From Chitinophaga niastensis (lineage in GTDB: Bacteria > Bacteroidota > Bacteroidia > Chitinophagales > Chitinophagaceae), in NCBI RefSeq assembly GCF_003014755.1, contig NZ_PYAW01000006.1, positions 62,001-126,000 of the forward strand: a DNA stretch of 64,000 bases. The letters are read 5' to 3'. Positions 54,130 to 63,491 of this stretch are shown here, in pieces. The position numbers and the translations under genes are program-made. Within the stretch, counting starts at the first letter, position 1, and each line of letters starts with the position of its first letter. The notes under the pieces were generated by a model. That model was not told the DNA's origin and made no database searches. It saw only the letters and a program-made list of their open reading frames with translations.

Positions 54130-54160
54130 AATCCCGTCTCAGCATGGCCGGGGCGGGATT
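54130..54160 (-). terminator. Terminator of the GMC dehydrogenase operon
   Basis: A short GC stem (54130-54136 with 54154-54160), followed on the minus strand by a T-run (gggattttta), 26 bp after the GMC stop. The loop region is long and can pair further. Confidence 0.6.
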
Positions 54161-54185
54161 ATATATTTATGGGTGACCGGCAGAC

Positions 54186-55895
54186 TTAAATTTCTCCTTT
54201 CTTCAATTGCTGGAATGCATAATCCGCTGCCCTTGCTGTTAAGGCCATATAAGTGAGGGATGGGTTCTGCGTAGACGTAGATGTCATGCAGGCACCATCT
54301 GTTACAAATACATTTGTACAGGCATGCAGCTGATTCCATTTATTGAGCATAGATGTTTTGGGATCATGGCCCATACGTACACCGCCCATTTCGTGGATAT
54401 CCAGCCCGGGTGCCTGTTTGGAGTCACTGGTTTTAATGTTGGTGAATCCTGCTTTGGTATACATTTCGGTCATCTGCTCAAAAAAATCTTTCAGCATTTT
54501 CTCATCATTCTCATCGTAGTCCACATCGATATTTATTTGTGGTACGCCCCATTCATCTTTGCGGGTGCTATCAAGTGTCAGGGTGCTTTTTTCTTTGGGA
54601 ATAGTTTCGCCCATCATGTGAGAGCCCACATACCAGGGACCCACTTCAGGATTGAACAACTGATCTTTTAAGCTTTTGCCAAAGCCGTTGGTGTTGGTGT
54701 GGGTACCTCTTTCGGCAGAAAAACCTGCGGCATAACCACGAAGAAAATCTGTTTCCTGTTTAACTACATTACGGAAACGCGGCAGGTACGCACTGGTAGG
54801 TCTGCGCCCATCCGTTGTGGAATCCAGGAATCCTTCGTATTGCGCGGAAATATGACCGCGGTAATTATGGAAAGCAAAATATTTACCTAATACGCCACTA
54901 TCATTGCCCAGGCCATTGGGGAAACGGTGGGAGGTAGAGTTGAGCAGGATCAGGTTAGTATTTACTGCCGCCGCATTTACAAAAATGACTTTAGCATAAA
55001 ATTCTATCATCTCTTTACTCTTCGTATCTATCACACGTACACCTGTGGCTTTCCCTTTCTGCTCATCGTAAATGATAGAATGCACAACAGAAAAAGGGCG
55101 CAGCGTTAAGTTGCCGGTTTTTTCTGCCCAGGGAATGGTGGAAGAGTTGCTACTGAAATAACCTCCAAACGGGCAGCCTCGCTGGCATAAATCCCTTTTC
55201 TGGCACTGACCCCTGCCTTGCTCCAGGTGAACGGGCTGTGGCTGCGTTAAATGCGCACAACGGGCATAAATAACCTGTCTGTCTTTATAATTGGCGGCCA
55301 CCTTGTCTTTGAAATAGTTTTCTACACAGGTAAGGTCCATGGCTGGTAAAAATTCGCCATCGGGCAAATGGGGTAACCCATCTTTATTACCGGAGATACC
55401 TACAAATTTCTCTACATAGCTGTACCAGGGCGCCAGGTCTTTGTAACGAATGGGCCAGTCTGTTGCAAATCCGTCGCGTGCAGGACCTTCAAAGTCAAAG
55501 TCGCTCCAGCGTTGCGTTTGCCTTGCCCACATCAGTGATTTACCGCCTACCTGGTAGCCACGTATCCAGTCGAATGGTTTTGGTTGTCCGTAAGGATGAT
55601 CATTATCTTTCACAAAAAAGTGCATGGCATCTTCTTTGAATGCATAGCAGCGGCTAATTACAGGGTTAGCCGCTTTAATTTCCTGCGGTACCTGTCCTCT
55701 GTGGGGAAACTCCCATGGAAACTGGTTGGTAGTAGGATAATCTTTTAAATGTTTTACATCGCGGCCTCTTTCAAGTACCAGTGTTTTTAATCCTTTTCCG
55801 GTAAACTCTTTGGCTGCCCATCCGCCGCTCATGCCGGAACCTATAACGATGGCATCGAATGTACGGTTTTGCAGACTGGTATTATTGTTACTCAT
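54186..55895 (-). CDS. GMC-family FAD-dependent oxidoreductase (gluconate/sugar dehydrogenase large-subunit type)
   Basis: About 569 aa from the ATG at 55895 (MSNNNTSLQNRTFDAIVIGSG). An ATG 17 codons upstream would overlap the preceding gene by 40 bp and is less likely. The FAD dinucleotide site is VIGSGMSGGWAAKEFTGKGLKTLVLERGRD. GYQVGGKSLMWARQTQRWSDFDFEG is the flavin-attachment region. The C-terminal GGVRMGHDP and NPSLTYMALTARAADYAF carry the catalytic His and Asn. A CQKRDLCQRGCPFGG block suggests cysteine-rich electron transfer. It has no signal peptide, but the small subunit encoded upstream may carry it across the membrane. Confidence 0.92.
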   Translation of the reverse strand: MSNNNTSLQNRTFDAIVIGSGMSGGWAAKEFTGKGLKTLVLERGRDVKHLKDYPTTNQFPWEFPHRGQVPQEIKAANPVISRCYAFKEDAMHFFVKDNDHPYGQPKPFDWIRGYQVGGKSLMWARQTQRWSDFDFEGPARDGFATDWPIRYKDLAPWYSYVEKFVGISGNKDGLPHLPDGEFLPAMDLTCVENYFKDKVAANYKDRQVIYARCAHLTQPQPVHLEQGRGQCQKRDLCQRGCPFGGYFSSNSSTIPWAEKTGNLTLRPFSVVHSIIYDEQKGKATGVRVIDTKSKEMIEFYAKVIFVNAAAVNTNLILLNSTSHRFPNGLGNDSGVLGKYFAFHNYRGHISAQYEGFLDSTTDGRRPTSAYLPRFRNVVKQETDFLRGYAAGFSAERGTHTNTNGFGKSLKDQLFNPEVGPWYVGSHMMGETIPKEKSTLTLDSTRKDEWGVPQINIDVDYDENDEKMLKDFFEQMTEMYTKAGFTNIKTSDSKQAPGLDIHEMGGVRMGHDPKTSMLNKWNQLHACTNVFVTDGACMTSTSTQNPSLTYMALTARAADYAFQQLKKGEI

Positions 55896-55906
55896 GCTGT
55901 TATTTG

Positions 55907-56458
55907 TTAGGCAATCTTTCGGGTAATAGGTTTCAGTGGTACACATCCTTTGAAGCGGGCGGGCACTAATTCATAGATCTGTACATTCGTCAAAAAGTAT
56001 TTTGAGGAGATGTACGCCTGTATGGTCAGGTGCTTTGTGGTGTTGTAAAAAAAGGAGATATCGCTGTTATCTGTTTTTTTAGTTTCCCGTTCCTCTAAAA
56101 ACGCGGCGCTTTGCACCGGGGTGCACTTTTCGAAAGCATAGCCATTTTTCGCTATGCATAGTTTGTTAAACTGTTGTAAGCCACTGAGCCATTTTTGCTG
56201 GTCCTCCTTTGTGTAGCAGTCATCTATCATAATTAATGTAAACAAATGCGCAGAGAGGGCCTTTGCGCCCGGGGTGGTAGTAGCCGGGATGATGGCTTCC
56301 ACCAGTTCTGCCAGCATTTTTTCCTGCTGGCCATCCACCTTAATATTTTTCAGTGCTAAAGAAGCCCTGGTTGTATGTTGCAAACAGGCTGGCAAAAGGG
56401 CCATACCGGCGGAAACATATAACAATTGCTTGATAGCGGATCGTCTGTTCACTGACAT
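55907..56458 (-). CDS. Gluconate 2-dehydrogenase subunit 3-like protein with exported leader
   Basis: A 183-aa protein. The N-terminus MSVNRRSAIKQLLYVSAGMALLPAC has a twin-arginine-like NRRSAIK followed by a hydrophobic stretch and a possible lipobox Cys25. The body (MLAELVEAIIPATTTPGAKALSAHLFTLIMIDDCY through WLSGLQQFNKL) matches the gluconate_2-dh3 family. It lies 11 bp upstream of the GMC gene, so the two form a dehydrogenase pair. In related systems this small subunit mediates export of the folded flavoprotein; no cytochrome c subunit is present here. Confidence 0.9.
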   Translation of the reverse strand: MSVNRRSAIKQLLYVSAGMALLPACLQHTTRASLALKNIKVDGQQEKMLAELVEAIIPATTTPGAKALSAHLFTLIMIDDCYTKEDQQKWLSGLQQFNKLCIAKNGYAFEKCTPVQSAAFLEERETKKTDNSDISFFYNTTKHLTIQAYISSKYFLTNVQIYELVPARFKGCVPLKPITRKIA

Positions 56459-56645
56459 GAAATGGAATTTTGTATAATGAAACGGATAGTTATCGACATT
56501 CTAATAAATTAGCAAAAACGATTTTTTAGGGCGTTTTTAACGTGAAACCAGACTTAAATATAGTAGAATCCGGGAGTTTTTACAAGTAATAATATCAGAT
56601 CTGGCCTGCATCTATGTTTCACTAAAAATTTTTTTTAAATTAATC

Positions 56646-56676
56646 TTGTTATTGAAAAATTCAATTCATATATTTG
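56646..56676 (+). promoter_or_regulatory. Candidate Bacteroidota promoter for the third SusCD operon
   Basis: TTG at 56646-56648, a 20-bp spacer and TATATTTG at 56669-56676 fit the -33 (TTTG) and -7 (TAnnTTTG) pattern, with an exact -7 element. Confidence 0.45.
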
Positions 56677-57112
56677 TCTTGATAAGATCAAACACTTGTT
56701 TTTACTTTTGAGCGCAACAATTTCTGGTTTTTGAATGCTTTTTAGATTAAATCGATCAACCAAAATCAATAGAACAGGAACGTAATCAGCTACTGCTGCT
56801 TGCCAACGTTACAAACTTTGCCGGGGAAATAGGTTCTTATACAGTCCGTGGCAAGCCATATTAAATTTTGTTATTTTTAATAACGATGACTATGAACATA
56901 GGCGTTGTAGTTTCTTATGCCAATATCACAAATATTGTTGTAACGGGATTCCTATAGTCTGACTTTAGTAAAGCACACAGTTTTAAGCGTATTTTATTAA
57001 GATGAACATATATCTAAACCAAAATCTGATCAATGAGTAAGCGTTCACCTGGGCTCCGCATTCGTCGGGCATGCTCCTTTCATTTTTTAAAAATTTAGGA
57101 TGGTAAAATGGG

Positions 57113-57135
57113 ATGATTGTCTTTTTGACAATCAT
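57113..57135 (+). promoter_or_regulatory. Small hairpin in the SusC leader
   Basis: 9-bp perfect arms (57113-57121 and 57127-57135) close a five-T loop. It is not followed by a T-run, so it is more likely a leader structure than a terminator. Confidence 0.4.
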
Positions 57136-57359
57136 AGCCTGTACAATTAGCTAAAATATTATCTAAATCTAAACCAAAATCAGACTCGCGCAACAATCGA
57201 CTGTTACAGCGCTAACGGGATTTTTATGTCTTTCCACATAGCCCGTAAAAATAACTTCTGCCGATAAATACAGACAGGTAAGCGCTACCTGCATCTCTGT
57301 GCGGAATGCTGCGCCCTTAATGGAAAGCAATTATCTAAATCTAAAAAAAAACTGTTCAC

Positions 57360-60300
57360 ATGAAAAAAATTGCATCATTATGCTTAACGCTGATGCTTTT
57401 TGGGTTGCTCTCCTTTGGGCAAACCCGAACTGTAACCGGGCATGTATCGGATGAAAGTGGCGTCGCAATTGGATTCGCCACTGTTCAAATTAAAGGAACC
57501 GTTACCGGTACAATGACCAATGCGAAAGGTGAATTTCAAATCCACGTAAAAAATGGCGCTACACTTATCGTATCTTCTGTAGGATATCTCAGAAAAGAAG
57601 TAGCGGTTGACGGACAGAATGAAGTGTCTGTAAAATTAGCAGTATCCTCCAAAACAATTGATGAAATCATTGTTACAGCAGGTGGTGTTACTTCTAAAAG
57701 AAAAGAATTGGGGTATGCCAACGCTGTTATTAAAAGTGAAGCACTGGTAGCCGGAAAGGCAACCAACATTGCAGGTGGCTTGCAGGGCAAAGTTGCCGGT
57801 TTACAGATCAGCGGAACCGGTGGTGGTGTAAACCCCAGCTACCGCCTGATATTAAGAGGACAACGTTCCTTAACAGGTAACAACCAGGCACTGGTTGTAT
57901 TAGACAACGTTATTGTAACTACTGATATCCTGGGTAACCTGAATCCGGAAGATGTAGAGAGCGTAGTGGTGCTGAATGGTGCCGGCGCTGCTGCTTTGTA
58001 CGGTTCACAGGCATCTAACGGTGCGGTAATTGTTACTTCCAAAAAAGGAAAAAGAGGTGTTACAAGTGTAAATATTTCTCAAACAACTACGCTCGAACAG
58101 GTAGCTTTCTTTCCTAAAATTCAAAAAGGATTTGGTGCAGGTGGTACTAGTTATGGTACAACTCCCAGCGGAACGGCTCCTTTTTCTTACCTGGAAAACC
58201 AATCTTACGGGCCTGCCTTTGATGGTGTAAAAAGACCGTTAGGACCCCCACTGGAAGATGGTTCTCAGGATTCTTCGATCTATTCTTTCAACAACGGACA
58301 TAATAAGTTTTGGGTAAAAGGTGTAACCAGCCAAACAGATTTTTCTGTTTCTACCGGAGATGAAAAATCAACCTTTTATTTATCCGGTCAGTACCTGAGT
58401 TCTACCGGTACAACACCTGGTGATAAATACAAACGCAGCTCTGTGCGGGCCAATGGTACCCGGAGAATCGGCAACACCATCAACATTACCTACAGCACTG
58501 ACTATGTGCAAAACAGGTATGATATCACCAGTGCAACGTCAGCGATGTATGCCAATATGCTGAACATGCCGAGCAACGTTGACATCACAAAATATAAAAA
58601 CTGGCAAACAGATAAATTTGCCAACCCTAATGGCTTCTACAATCCCTGGTACCTGAACCCTTATTTCAGCAAGGATAATTTCAGAACAAATTCAAGAAAT
58701 GATTATCTCACCGGTAATGTGGAATTGAAGTTCACTCCAATAGAAGGACTGGATTTAGTGGCCCGTGAAGGTGTTGTGGCAAGGAACTATTCCGGTAAAA
58801 ATACTTCCGGCGGCTTTATTTATACTGATTATGCCAAGCATACTGAATCCAGCTCCAAAGCAGATCTCTCTGCAGCGGTATCGGATTACAGCAGCTTTAA
58901 AACGCTGTTGTTAACAGATCTGTATGCACAGTATGCCAAAAAACTAGGACGCTTTGATTTTAAAGTATTAGGTGGCGGACAGTGGCACCAGGATCAATCC
59001 AAGTTTGTTAGTAACAGTGCAAATGGACTCGTGGTTCCGGGTTTATTTAACGTAAGCAATGGTGTTGGTACACCAGGTGCTGCCGAATCTAATTATCAGT
59101 CACGGCAAATTGGTGCTTACGGAAGTGCAACTATTGGCTTTAATAATTATTTATTCTTGCATGTTACCGGCAGAAATGATTGGGTATCTACATTAGCACC
59201 TTCCAATCGCTCCTTCTTTTATCCTTCAGTGGATCTGTCTTTTGTAGCTTCAGATGCTATCGAAGCCCTCAAAGGAAATAAAACAATCAGTTTCCTGAAA
59301 CTCAGAGGTGGCTGGTCAAAAGTAGGACAGGTAAACCTTGGTAACAGTGACGACTTTGGTGCTTACCAGTTGCAGCCTACTACCAGCGGAAAATCATTTG
59401 GATTCCCTTATGGTAACCTTGCCGGTTATACCATCGATAATACACTGGTAGCTGCCAGCTTAAAACCTGAAATAACCAAAGGATATGAAGCTGGTTTCGA
59501 TCTGAATATGTTTGCTGACAGATTTGTTTCCAACGTTACCCTGTTCAGCACAAAAACGGATGATCAGACGGTTAATACAAAAATATCCGCTACTACAGGT
59601 TACAATATTTTAAGGACCAATACCGGGCAAACACAAAGCAAGGGTCTTGAAGTAACCGCACACTTTACACCGATAAGAACAACCAAATGGTCAGTAACTG
59701 TGGGCGGCAATTTCACCGCACTTGATAACAAGGTTAATTATATCAGTGCAGCGTTACCAAGACTGGCATTATCTACCTATGGTGCTGATGGTCCCGGTTC
59801 TTATGCTGTACCCGGACAAGGATTTCCTGTGATCATGGGATATGACTATCAACGTACACCAGATGGTAAAGTAATCGTAGATGGTGCAACCGGTTTGCCT
59901 ACAAAATCTGATACGATCTCTATCCTTGGTAGTGCAACACCTAAAACCCGTATCAGTCTTGATGCATTAGTAAGATATAAACATTTTACTTTTAGCGTAT
60001 TATTTGAACATCGTGGTGGTTACCAGGTGTACAATGCCATGGGACCTGAAATGGATTGGTCCGGAACCGGCTACAGAACTGCTATCTACAACCGTCAGCG
60101 TTTTGTGTTCCCTAATTCAGTAATTGCGGATCCTTCTAGCCCTGGTAAATATGTAAACAATAACAGTGTAACCGTTAAGAATGGTAATGGTAATAATGGT
60201 TTCTGGACAGATGGTATTAACAGGGATGTTACCTCTAACTACGTTACCTCAGGTGATTTCTGGAAGTTAAGAGAAATCTCAATTTCTTATGATGTACCTG

Positions 60301-60509
60301 CCGAAGCATTAAGAAGAATAAATTTCCTCAAAGGATTAACAATCAGTGTACAGGGTCGTAACCTGTTTCTCTGGATGGCTAAGGATAACTATTATACCGA
60401 TCCGGAATATAGCGATTCTGGTAATGATAGTAATGGTATTGGTCTCACTGGCCTGGGACAAACACCTCCGTCACGTTATTACGGAGCTACCATATCTGCT
60501 AAGTTTTAA
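57360..60509 (+). CDS. SusC/RagA-type TonB-dependent outer-membrane transporter (no STN domain)
   Basis: A 1,049-aa transporter with a signal peptide ending near LLSFGQ (residue 21). The carboxypeptidase-regulatory-like domain (TRTVTGHVSDESGVAIGFATVQIKG, about 22-95) and the plug with LVVLDNVIVTTDILGNLNPEDVESVVVLNGAGAAALYGSQASNGAVIV lead into the barrel, which ends YGATISAKF. The plug signature is slightly divergent (LDNV instead of IDGV), as in SusC proteins partnered with SusD-like_2 proteins. It heads a three-gene operon after the long leader. Confidence 0.95.
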   Translation: MKKIASLCLTLMLFGLLSFGQTRTVTGHVSDESGVAIGFATVQIKGTVTGTMTNAKGEFQIHVKNGATLIVSSVGYLRKEVAVDGQNEVSVKLAVSSKTIDEIIVTAGGVTSKRKELGYANAVIKSEALVAGKATNIAGGLQGKVAGLQISGTGGGVNPSYRLILRGQRSLTGNNQALVVLDNVIVTTDILGNLNPEDVESVVVLNGAGAAALYGSQASNGAVIVTSKKGKRGVTSVNISQTTTLEQVAFFPKIQKGFGAGGTSYGTTPSGTAPFSYLENQSYGPAFDGVKRPLGPPLEDGSQDSSIYSFNNGHNKFWVKGVTSQTDFSVSTGDEKSTFYLSGQYLSSTGTTPGDKYKRSSVRANGTRRIGNTINITYSTDYVQNRYDITSATSAMYANMLNMPSNVDITKYKNWQTDKFANPNGFYNPWYLNPYFSKDNFRTNSRNDYLTGNVELKFTPIEGLDLVAREGVVARNYSGKNTSGGFIYTDYAKHTESSSKADLSAAVSDYSSFKTLLLTDLYAQYAKKLGRFDFKVLGGGQWHQDQSKFVSNSANGLVVPGLFNVSNGVGTPGAAESNYQSRQIGAYGSATIGFNNYLFLHVTGRNDWVSTLAPSNRSFFYPSVDLSFVASDAIEALKGNKTISFLKLRGGWSKVGQVNLGNSDDFGAYQLQPTTSGKSFGFPYGNLAGYTIDNTLVAASLKPEITKGYEAGFDLNMFADRFVSNVTLFSTKTDDQTVNTKISATTGYNILRTNTGQTQSKGLEVTAHFTPIRTTKWSVTVGGNFTALDNKVNYISAALPRLALSTYGADGPGSYAVPGQGFPVIMGYDYQRTPDGKVIVDGATGLPTKSDTISILGSATPKTRISLDALVRYKHFTFSVLFEHRGGYQVYNAMGPEMDWSGTGYRTAIYNRQRFVFPNSVIADPSSPGKYVNNNSVTVKNGNGNNGFWTDGINRDVTSNYVTSGDFWKLREISISYDVPAEALRRINFLKGLTISVQGRNLFLWMAKDNYYTDPEYSDSGNDSNGIGLTGLGQTPPSRYYGATISAKF

Positions 60510-60541
60510 AACAGGATGAAGATTGTTTAAAAATTATTATC

Positions 60542-62113
60542 ATGAGAAAACTGAACTTTATAATATTTATGGGGATAATGGTGCTGGGGACCTCCTGTAA
60601 GAAATATTTTGACATCAACCAGGACCCCAACAGAGCAACAGCCCCGGCAGCAACTGCTGAATTGATCTTGCCACTGGCGCTTACCGCTACTGCATCAGAC
60701 CTGAACGGATTTAACAGCTACGGCATGCAGCTGGGCGGTTATGGTGCCAATGCAGGCGGCTTTGGTGGATTTGGAACAGCTATTTCGTATAACTTTTCCT
60801 CTAACGATTATAGTGGCTTGTGGAATAATACGTATGATAACCTGGAAGATTATTATACGATCATTACTAAAACAAAGGATAAGCCAACATACAAGTATTT
60901 TGAGGCAGTGGCGCGGATTATGCAGGCACATGACTTTCAGTTGCTGGTAGATACCTACAATGATGTGCCTTATACAGATGCATTAAAAGGTGCTGCTAAT
61001 CTTACACCTGCCTATTCAGATGCTAAGGTGATCTATAAGGATCTGGCAGATCAGCTGGATGTGGCTATCGGCCTTATCAACGCGGGCAACACAACCGTTG
61101 GTGCTGTACCGCTGGGTACTTCAGATGTGATTTTTGGAGGAGATGTAACCAAATGGAAGCAGTTTGCCAATACCCTTAAGCTCAGGATCATTTTGCGTGC
61201 AAACGGTAAGGTTACTTTTTCCAATACTACTTTCAGTGCAGATGGATTTCTTGCAGCAGATGCGCTCGTAAATCCAGGTTACACCAGGGATAACGGAAAA
61301 CAAAATCCAAAGTGGGACAACTGGGCATATGGTTATACCGGCACCGATGCCGGCAAAGCATGGATGCCAAATACTTTTGTATTCAGCTTTTACGATGGTA
61401 CAAAATTATCTGACCCATACAGGGGCGCAAACGTTTATTACCAGTTTCCTAAAACAGGCACAAACAGGCTGGGTGTAGAAAATAATAGTGTGGTGGCCAG
61501 TCCTTCCGGTAATTTCTGGTATACAGGATTTAACAGAAAAGGTGCTTCTGCAGTGGATACTACCGGTGTATTAAAAGGACCGGGTGCTGGTTTCCCTGTT
61601 ATCACTGCTGCTGAAAGTTATTTCCTGCAGTCAGAAGCTGCTGTGAGAGGTATTCTCGCTGGTGGTGATCCTGCTGCCTTGTTTAATAGCGGCATCAGTG
61701 CATCTTTTAATTATTTGTATACCATGGCTGATGGCAAAACCATACACGGAGATCCTGCTGGTGATCTTGCCAAATATAAAACAGATAATGTTGGAAGTCC
61801 GCTGGTGAATTTTACACTCGCTGTTACAGCTGATCAAAAGATTGAAGCCATTATCACACAAAAATATATAGCACTGAATTTTGTCAATAGCAATGAAGGC
61901 TGGAATGAGTTCAGACGTACGCATTACCCTAAGATCAGTAGTGCTGCAAATGCCAGTGGTACTGCCACCTTTGCTTCTTCTGTGTCTGAAAGTACGCGTC
62001 CGGACAGGTTGCCTACCAGGGTACTGTATCCTTCTTCTGAAGGTGCATATAATGGAACAAATGTGCCAAAAGGTATCAGTCCGTTTGGTTCCCTGATTTT
62101 TTGGGCTTTATGA
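60542..62113 (+). CDS. SusD-like_2 family outer-membrane lipoprotein
   Basis: A 523-aa lipoprotein (lipobox MVLGTSC, Cys19) starting the mature protein with KKYFDINQDPNRAT, which is typical of the SusD-like_2 (PF12771) branch. Further support comes from QAHDFQLLVDTYNDVPYTDALKG, DVTKWKQFANTLKLRIILR and the C-terminal EGWNEFRRTHYPKI. It works with the SusC 32 bp upstream. The branch is common in Bacteroidota loci for glycan or peptide uptake whose substrates are often unknown. Confidence 0.93.
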   Translation: MRKLNFIIFMGIMVLGTSCKKYFDINQDPNRATAPAATAELILPLALTATASDLNGFNSYGMQLGGYGANAGGFGGFGTAISYNFSSNDYSGLWNNTYDNLEDYYTIITKTKDKPTYKYFEAVARIMQAHDFQLLVDTYNDVPYTDALKGAANLTPAYSDAKVIYKDLADQLDVAIGLINAGNTTVGAVPLGTSDVIFGGDVTKWKQFANTLKLRIILRANGKVTFSNTTFSADGFLAADALVNPGYTRDNGKQNPKWDNWAYGYTGTDAGKAWMPNTFVFSFYDGTKLSDPYRGANVYYQFPKTGTNRLGVENNSVVASPSGNFWYTGFNRKGASAVDTTGVLKGPGAGFPVITAAESYFLQSEAAVRGILAGGDPAALFNSGISASFNYLYTMADGKTIHGDPAGDLAKYKTDNVGSPLVNFTLAVTADQKIEAIITQKYIALNFVNSNEGWNEFRRTHYPKISSAANASGTATFASSVSESTRPDRLPTRVLYPSSEGAYNGTNVPKGISPFGSLIFWAL

Positions 62114-62132
62114 TAAATTTAAAACCAGTGAT

Positions 62133-63128
62133 ATGAAACGACTTACAATAAAAATATTACTTTTTTCAGCACTCATGTCCGGCTTAACATCCTGCCTGAA
62201 GAAGAATGACATGGCTGGTCTTGACTCGTCCATAAGGGGAAATGTAGTGGAGTTTGACAATACGGGTGATAATGTTGCATCGGCCACCTCTATCTATCCC
62301 AGGTTTGCGATTGATCTGGGCGTGATAAATATCGGTGATACCGTTTCTTTTAATGTAAACGTCAGCTACTCGGGTACGAACGTTGCTCCCGAAGACATCA
62401 CCGTAAACCTTGCATTGGATACAGCCGCATTGAATCAGTTTAACGTACAAAACGGTACATCTTACAAAGCGCCTCCTGCCGCTATATTCCAGATGCCTAC
62501 GTCGCTTGTTATTAAAAAAGGAACACGCCAAACGCAGATCAGGGTACTTATCAGCAATAACAGCAGCTTTGATTTTAATGTGAATTATGGTTTGCCATTA
62601 CAGATTACTACTGCTTCCAAAGGCATTATCAGCAGCAATTTCGGCAAAGCGGTATATTCCTTCTCTGCCCGTAATAAATACGATGGTGTTTATACAATGG
62701 ATGCCAGTGCTCCAATGGTAGATCTTACCAATCCGGCCTTTACCGGGTGGTATCCGCTCAACATGCAGCTGATCACCTACTCCGGAAACTCAGTAGCGCT
62801 GTATGATGCGGTTGGTAATGCTTCAAAAACATATGGTCATCCTTTCCATAATGCCGGAAATGCTTCTTACTATGGTAGCTTTAGCCCGGTGTTCTTTTTT
62901 GATAATACGGGTAAAATAACCAGTGTATCAAATTACTATGGCCAGGAATCAGGTGGTAATAAAAGATCTGCTGTGCTGGATCCTACCGGCGTTAATAAAA
63001 TTACATTTAAGGCAAATGGTAAGGTTGACTTTTTTGAAGTGAGCTATATCATGACACAGAGCGTGGCATCACCATATAAGCCGAGAACATTTTTCCATGA
63101 AAAATACACTTACCAGAAAGGAAGATAA
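62133..63128 (+). CDS. DUF1735-type surface lipoprotein (BT_3987-like)
   Basis: A 331-aa lipoprotein (lipobox MSGLTSC, Cys21). The N-terminal domain (about 40-170) is all beta, with VSFNVNVSYSGTNVAPEDITVNLALDTAALNQFN and LPTSLVIKKGTRQTQIRV-like features (MPTSLVIKKG) that are characteristic of DUF1735. The C-terminal half (about 185-331, NKYDGVYTMDASAPMVDL, AGNASYYGSFSPVFFFD) resembles the DUF4361-like region. Such proteins sit at the surface next to SusCD and probably help bind the substrate. It is the last gene of the operon, 19 bp after SusD. Confidence 0.85.
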   Translation: MKRLTIKILLFSALMSGLTSCLKKNDMAGLDSSIRGNVVEFDNTGDNVASATSIYPRFAIDLGVINIGDTVSFNVNVSYSGTNVAPEDITVNLALDTAALNQFNVQNGTSYKAPPAAIFQMPTSLVIKKGTRQTQIRVLISNNSSFDFNVNYGLPLQITTASKGIISSNFGKAVYSFSARNKYDGVYTMDASAPMVDLTNPAFTGWYPLNMQLITYSGNSVALYDAVGNASKTYGHPFHNAGNASYYGSFSPVFFFDNTGKITSVSNYYGQESGGNKRSAVLDPTGVNKITFKANGKVDFFEVSYIMTQSVASPYKPRTFFHEKYTYQKGR

Positions 63129-63169
63129 ACAAACAGTAGAGGATTGATCGCTGAAAGCGAATGAAAAAT

Positions 63170-63228
63170 AAAAGCATACTGCAATGAAGAAGGTCATAAA
63201 ACCGGAACCGTTGCAGTATGCTTTTTTT
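63170..63228 (+). terminator. Intrinsic terminator of the third SusCD operon
   Basis: 15-bp perfect arms (63170-63184 and 63211-63225), a 26-nt loop, and seven or more T, lying 42 bp after the DUF1735 stop. Confidence 0.9.
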
Positions 63229-63260
63229 ATGCAAAAAATATTTAATGCCTTTTTCAGGAC

Positions 63261-63455
63261 GTGAAAACTGTTAAAACAGCCCCATTTAACCGCTATCAGG
63301 CGCTGGATATGCTAAAGGCTGCGGTCAGCTCTTTCCGGCGAAATGATATAGCCCTGTACACCGGCAATGATGATAATATTGCGGCAGGTCTCTCCGGACA
63401 AATAAAAAATTGTATAATTGAGGGTTATAAGGGTGCGCGAGCATTGAGAGGGTGA
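63261..63455 (+). pseudogene. Fragment resembling a dihydrodipicolinate-synthase-family protein
   Basis: A 64-codon frame (GTG start, doubtful) reads FNRYQALDMLKAAVSSF, then RNDIALYTGNDDNIAAGLSGQ. The block NRYQ-LD followed by DIALYTGNDDNI closely resembles an internal segment of the Bacteroidota 'dihydrodipicolinate synthase family' proteins as I remember them. After NDDNI the similarity fades. No upstream or downstream part of the gene is present, so this looks like a deletion remnant stranded between the SusCD terminator and the M20 gene. The rest of 63129-63491 holds nothing else I can name. Confidence 0.5.
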
Positions 63456-63491
63456 TTTTATCACAGGAAGGAATAAAAAAATTAATGAGCA

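Larger units (their letters stand above)
56459..57359. other. 900-bp regulatory/leader region before the third SusC gene
   Basis: No gene is visible on either strand. The region holds a good candidate promoter (56646-56676), two near-identical copies of atctaaaccaaaatc(t/a)ga (57012-57029 and 57167-57184), a further ttatctaaatctaaa (57331-57345), two copies of taacgggatt (56941-56950 and 57213-57222), and a small hairpin (57113-57135). If transcription starts near the promoter, the mRNA leader is almost 680 nt. Confidence 0.6.

Noticed and set aside
54080..54145. Upstream start for the DUF2625 protein
   Set aside because: The 22 extra residues would spoil a clean signal peptide beginning at 54079.
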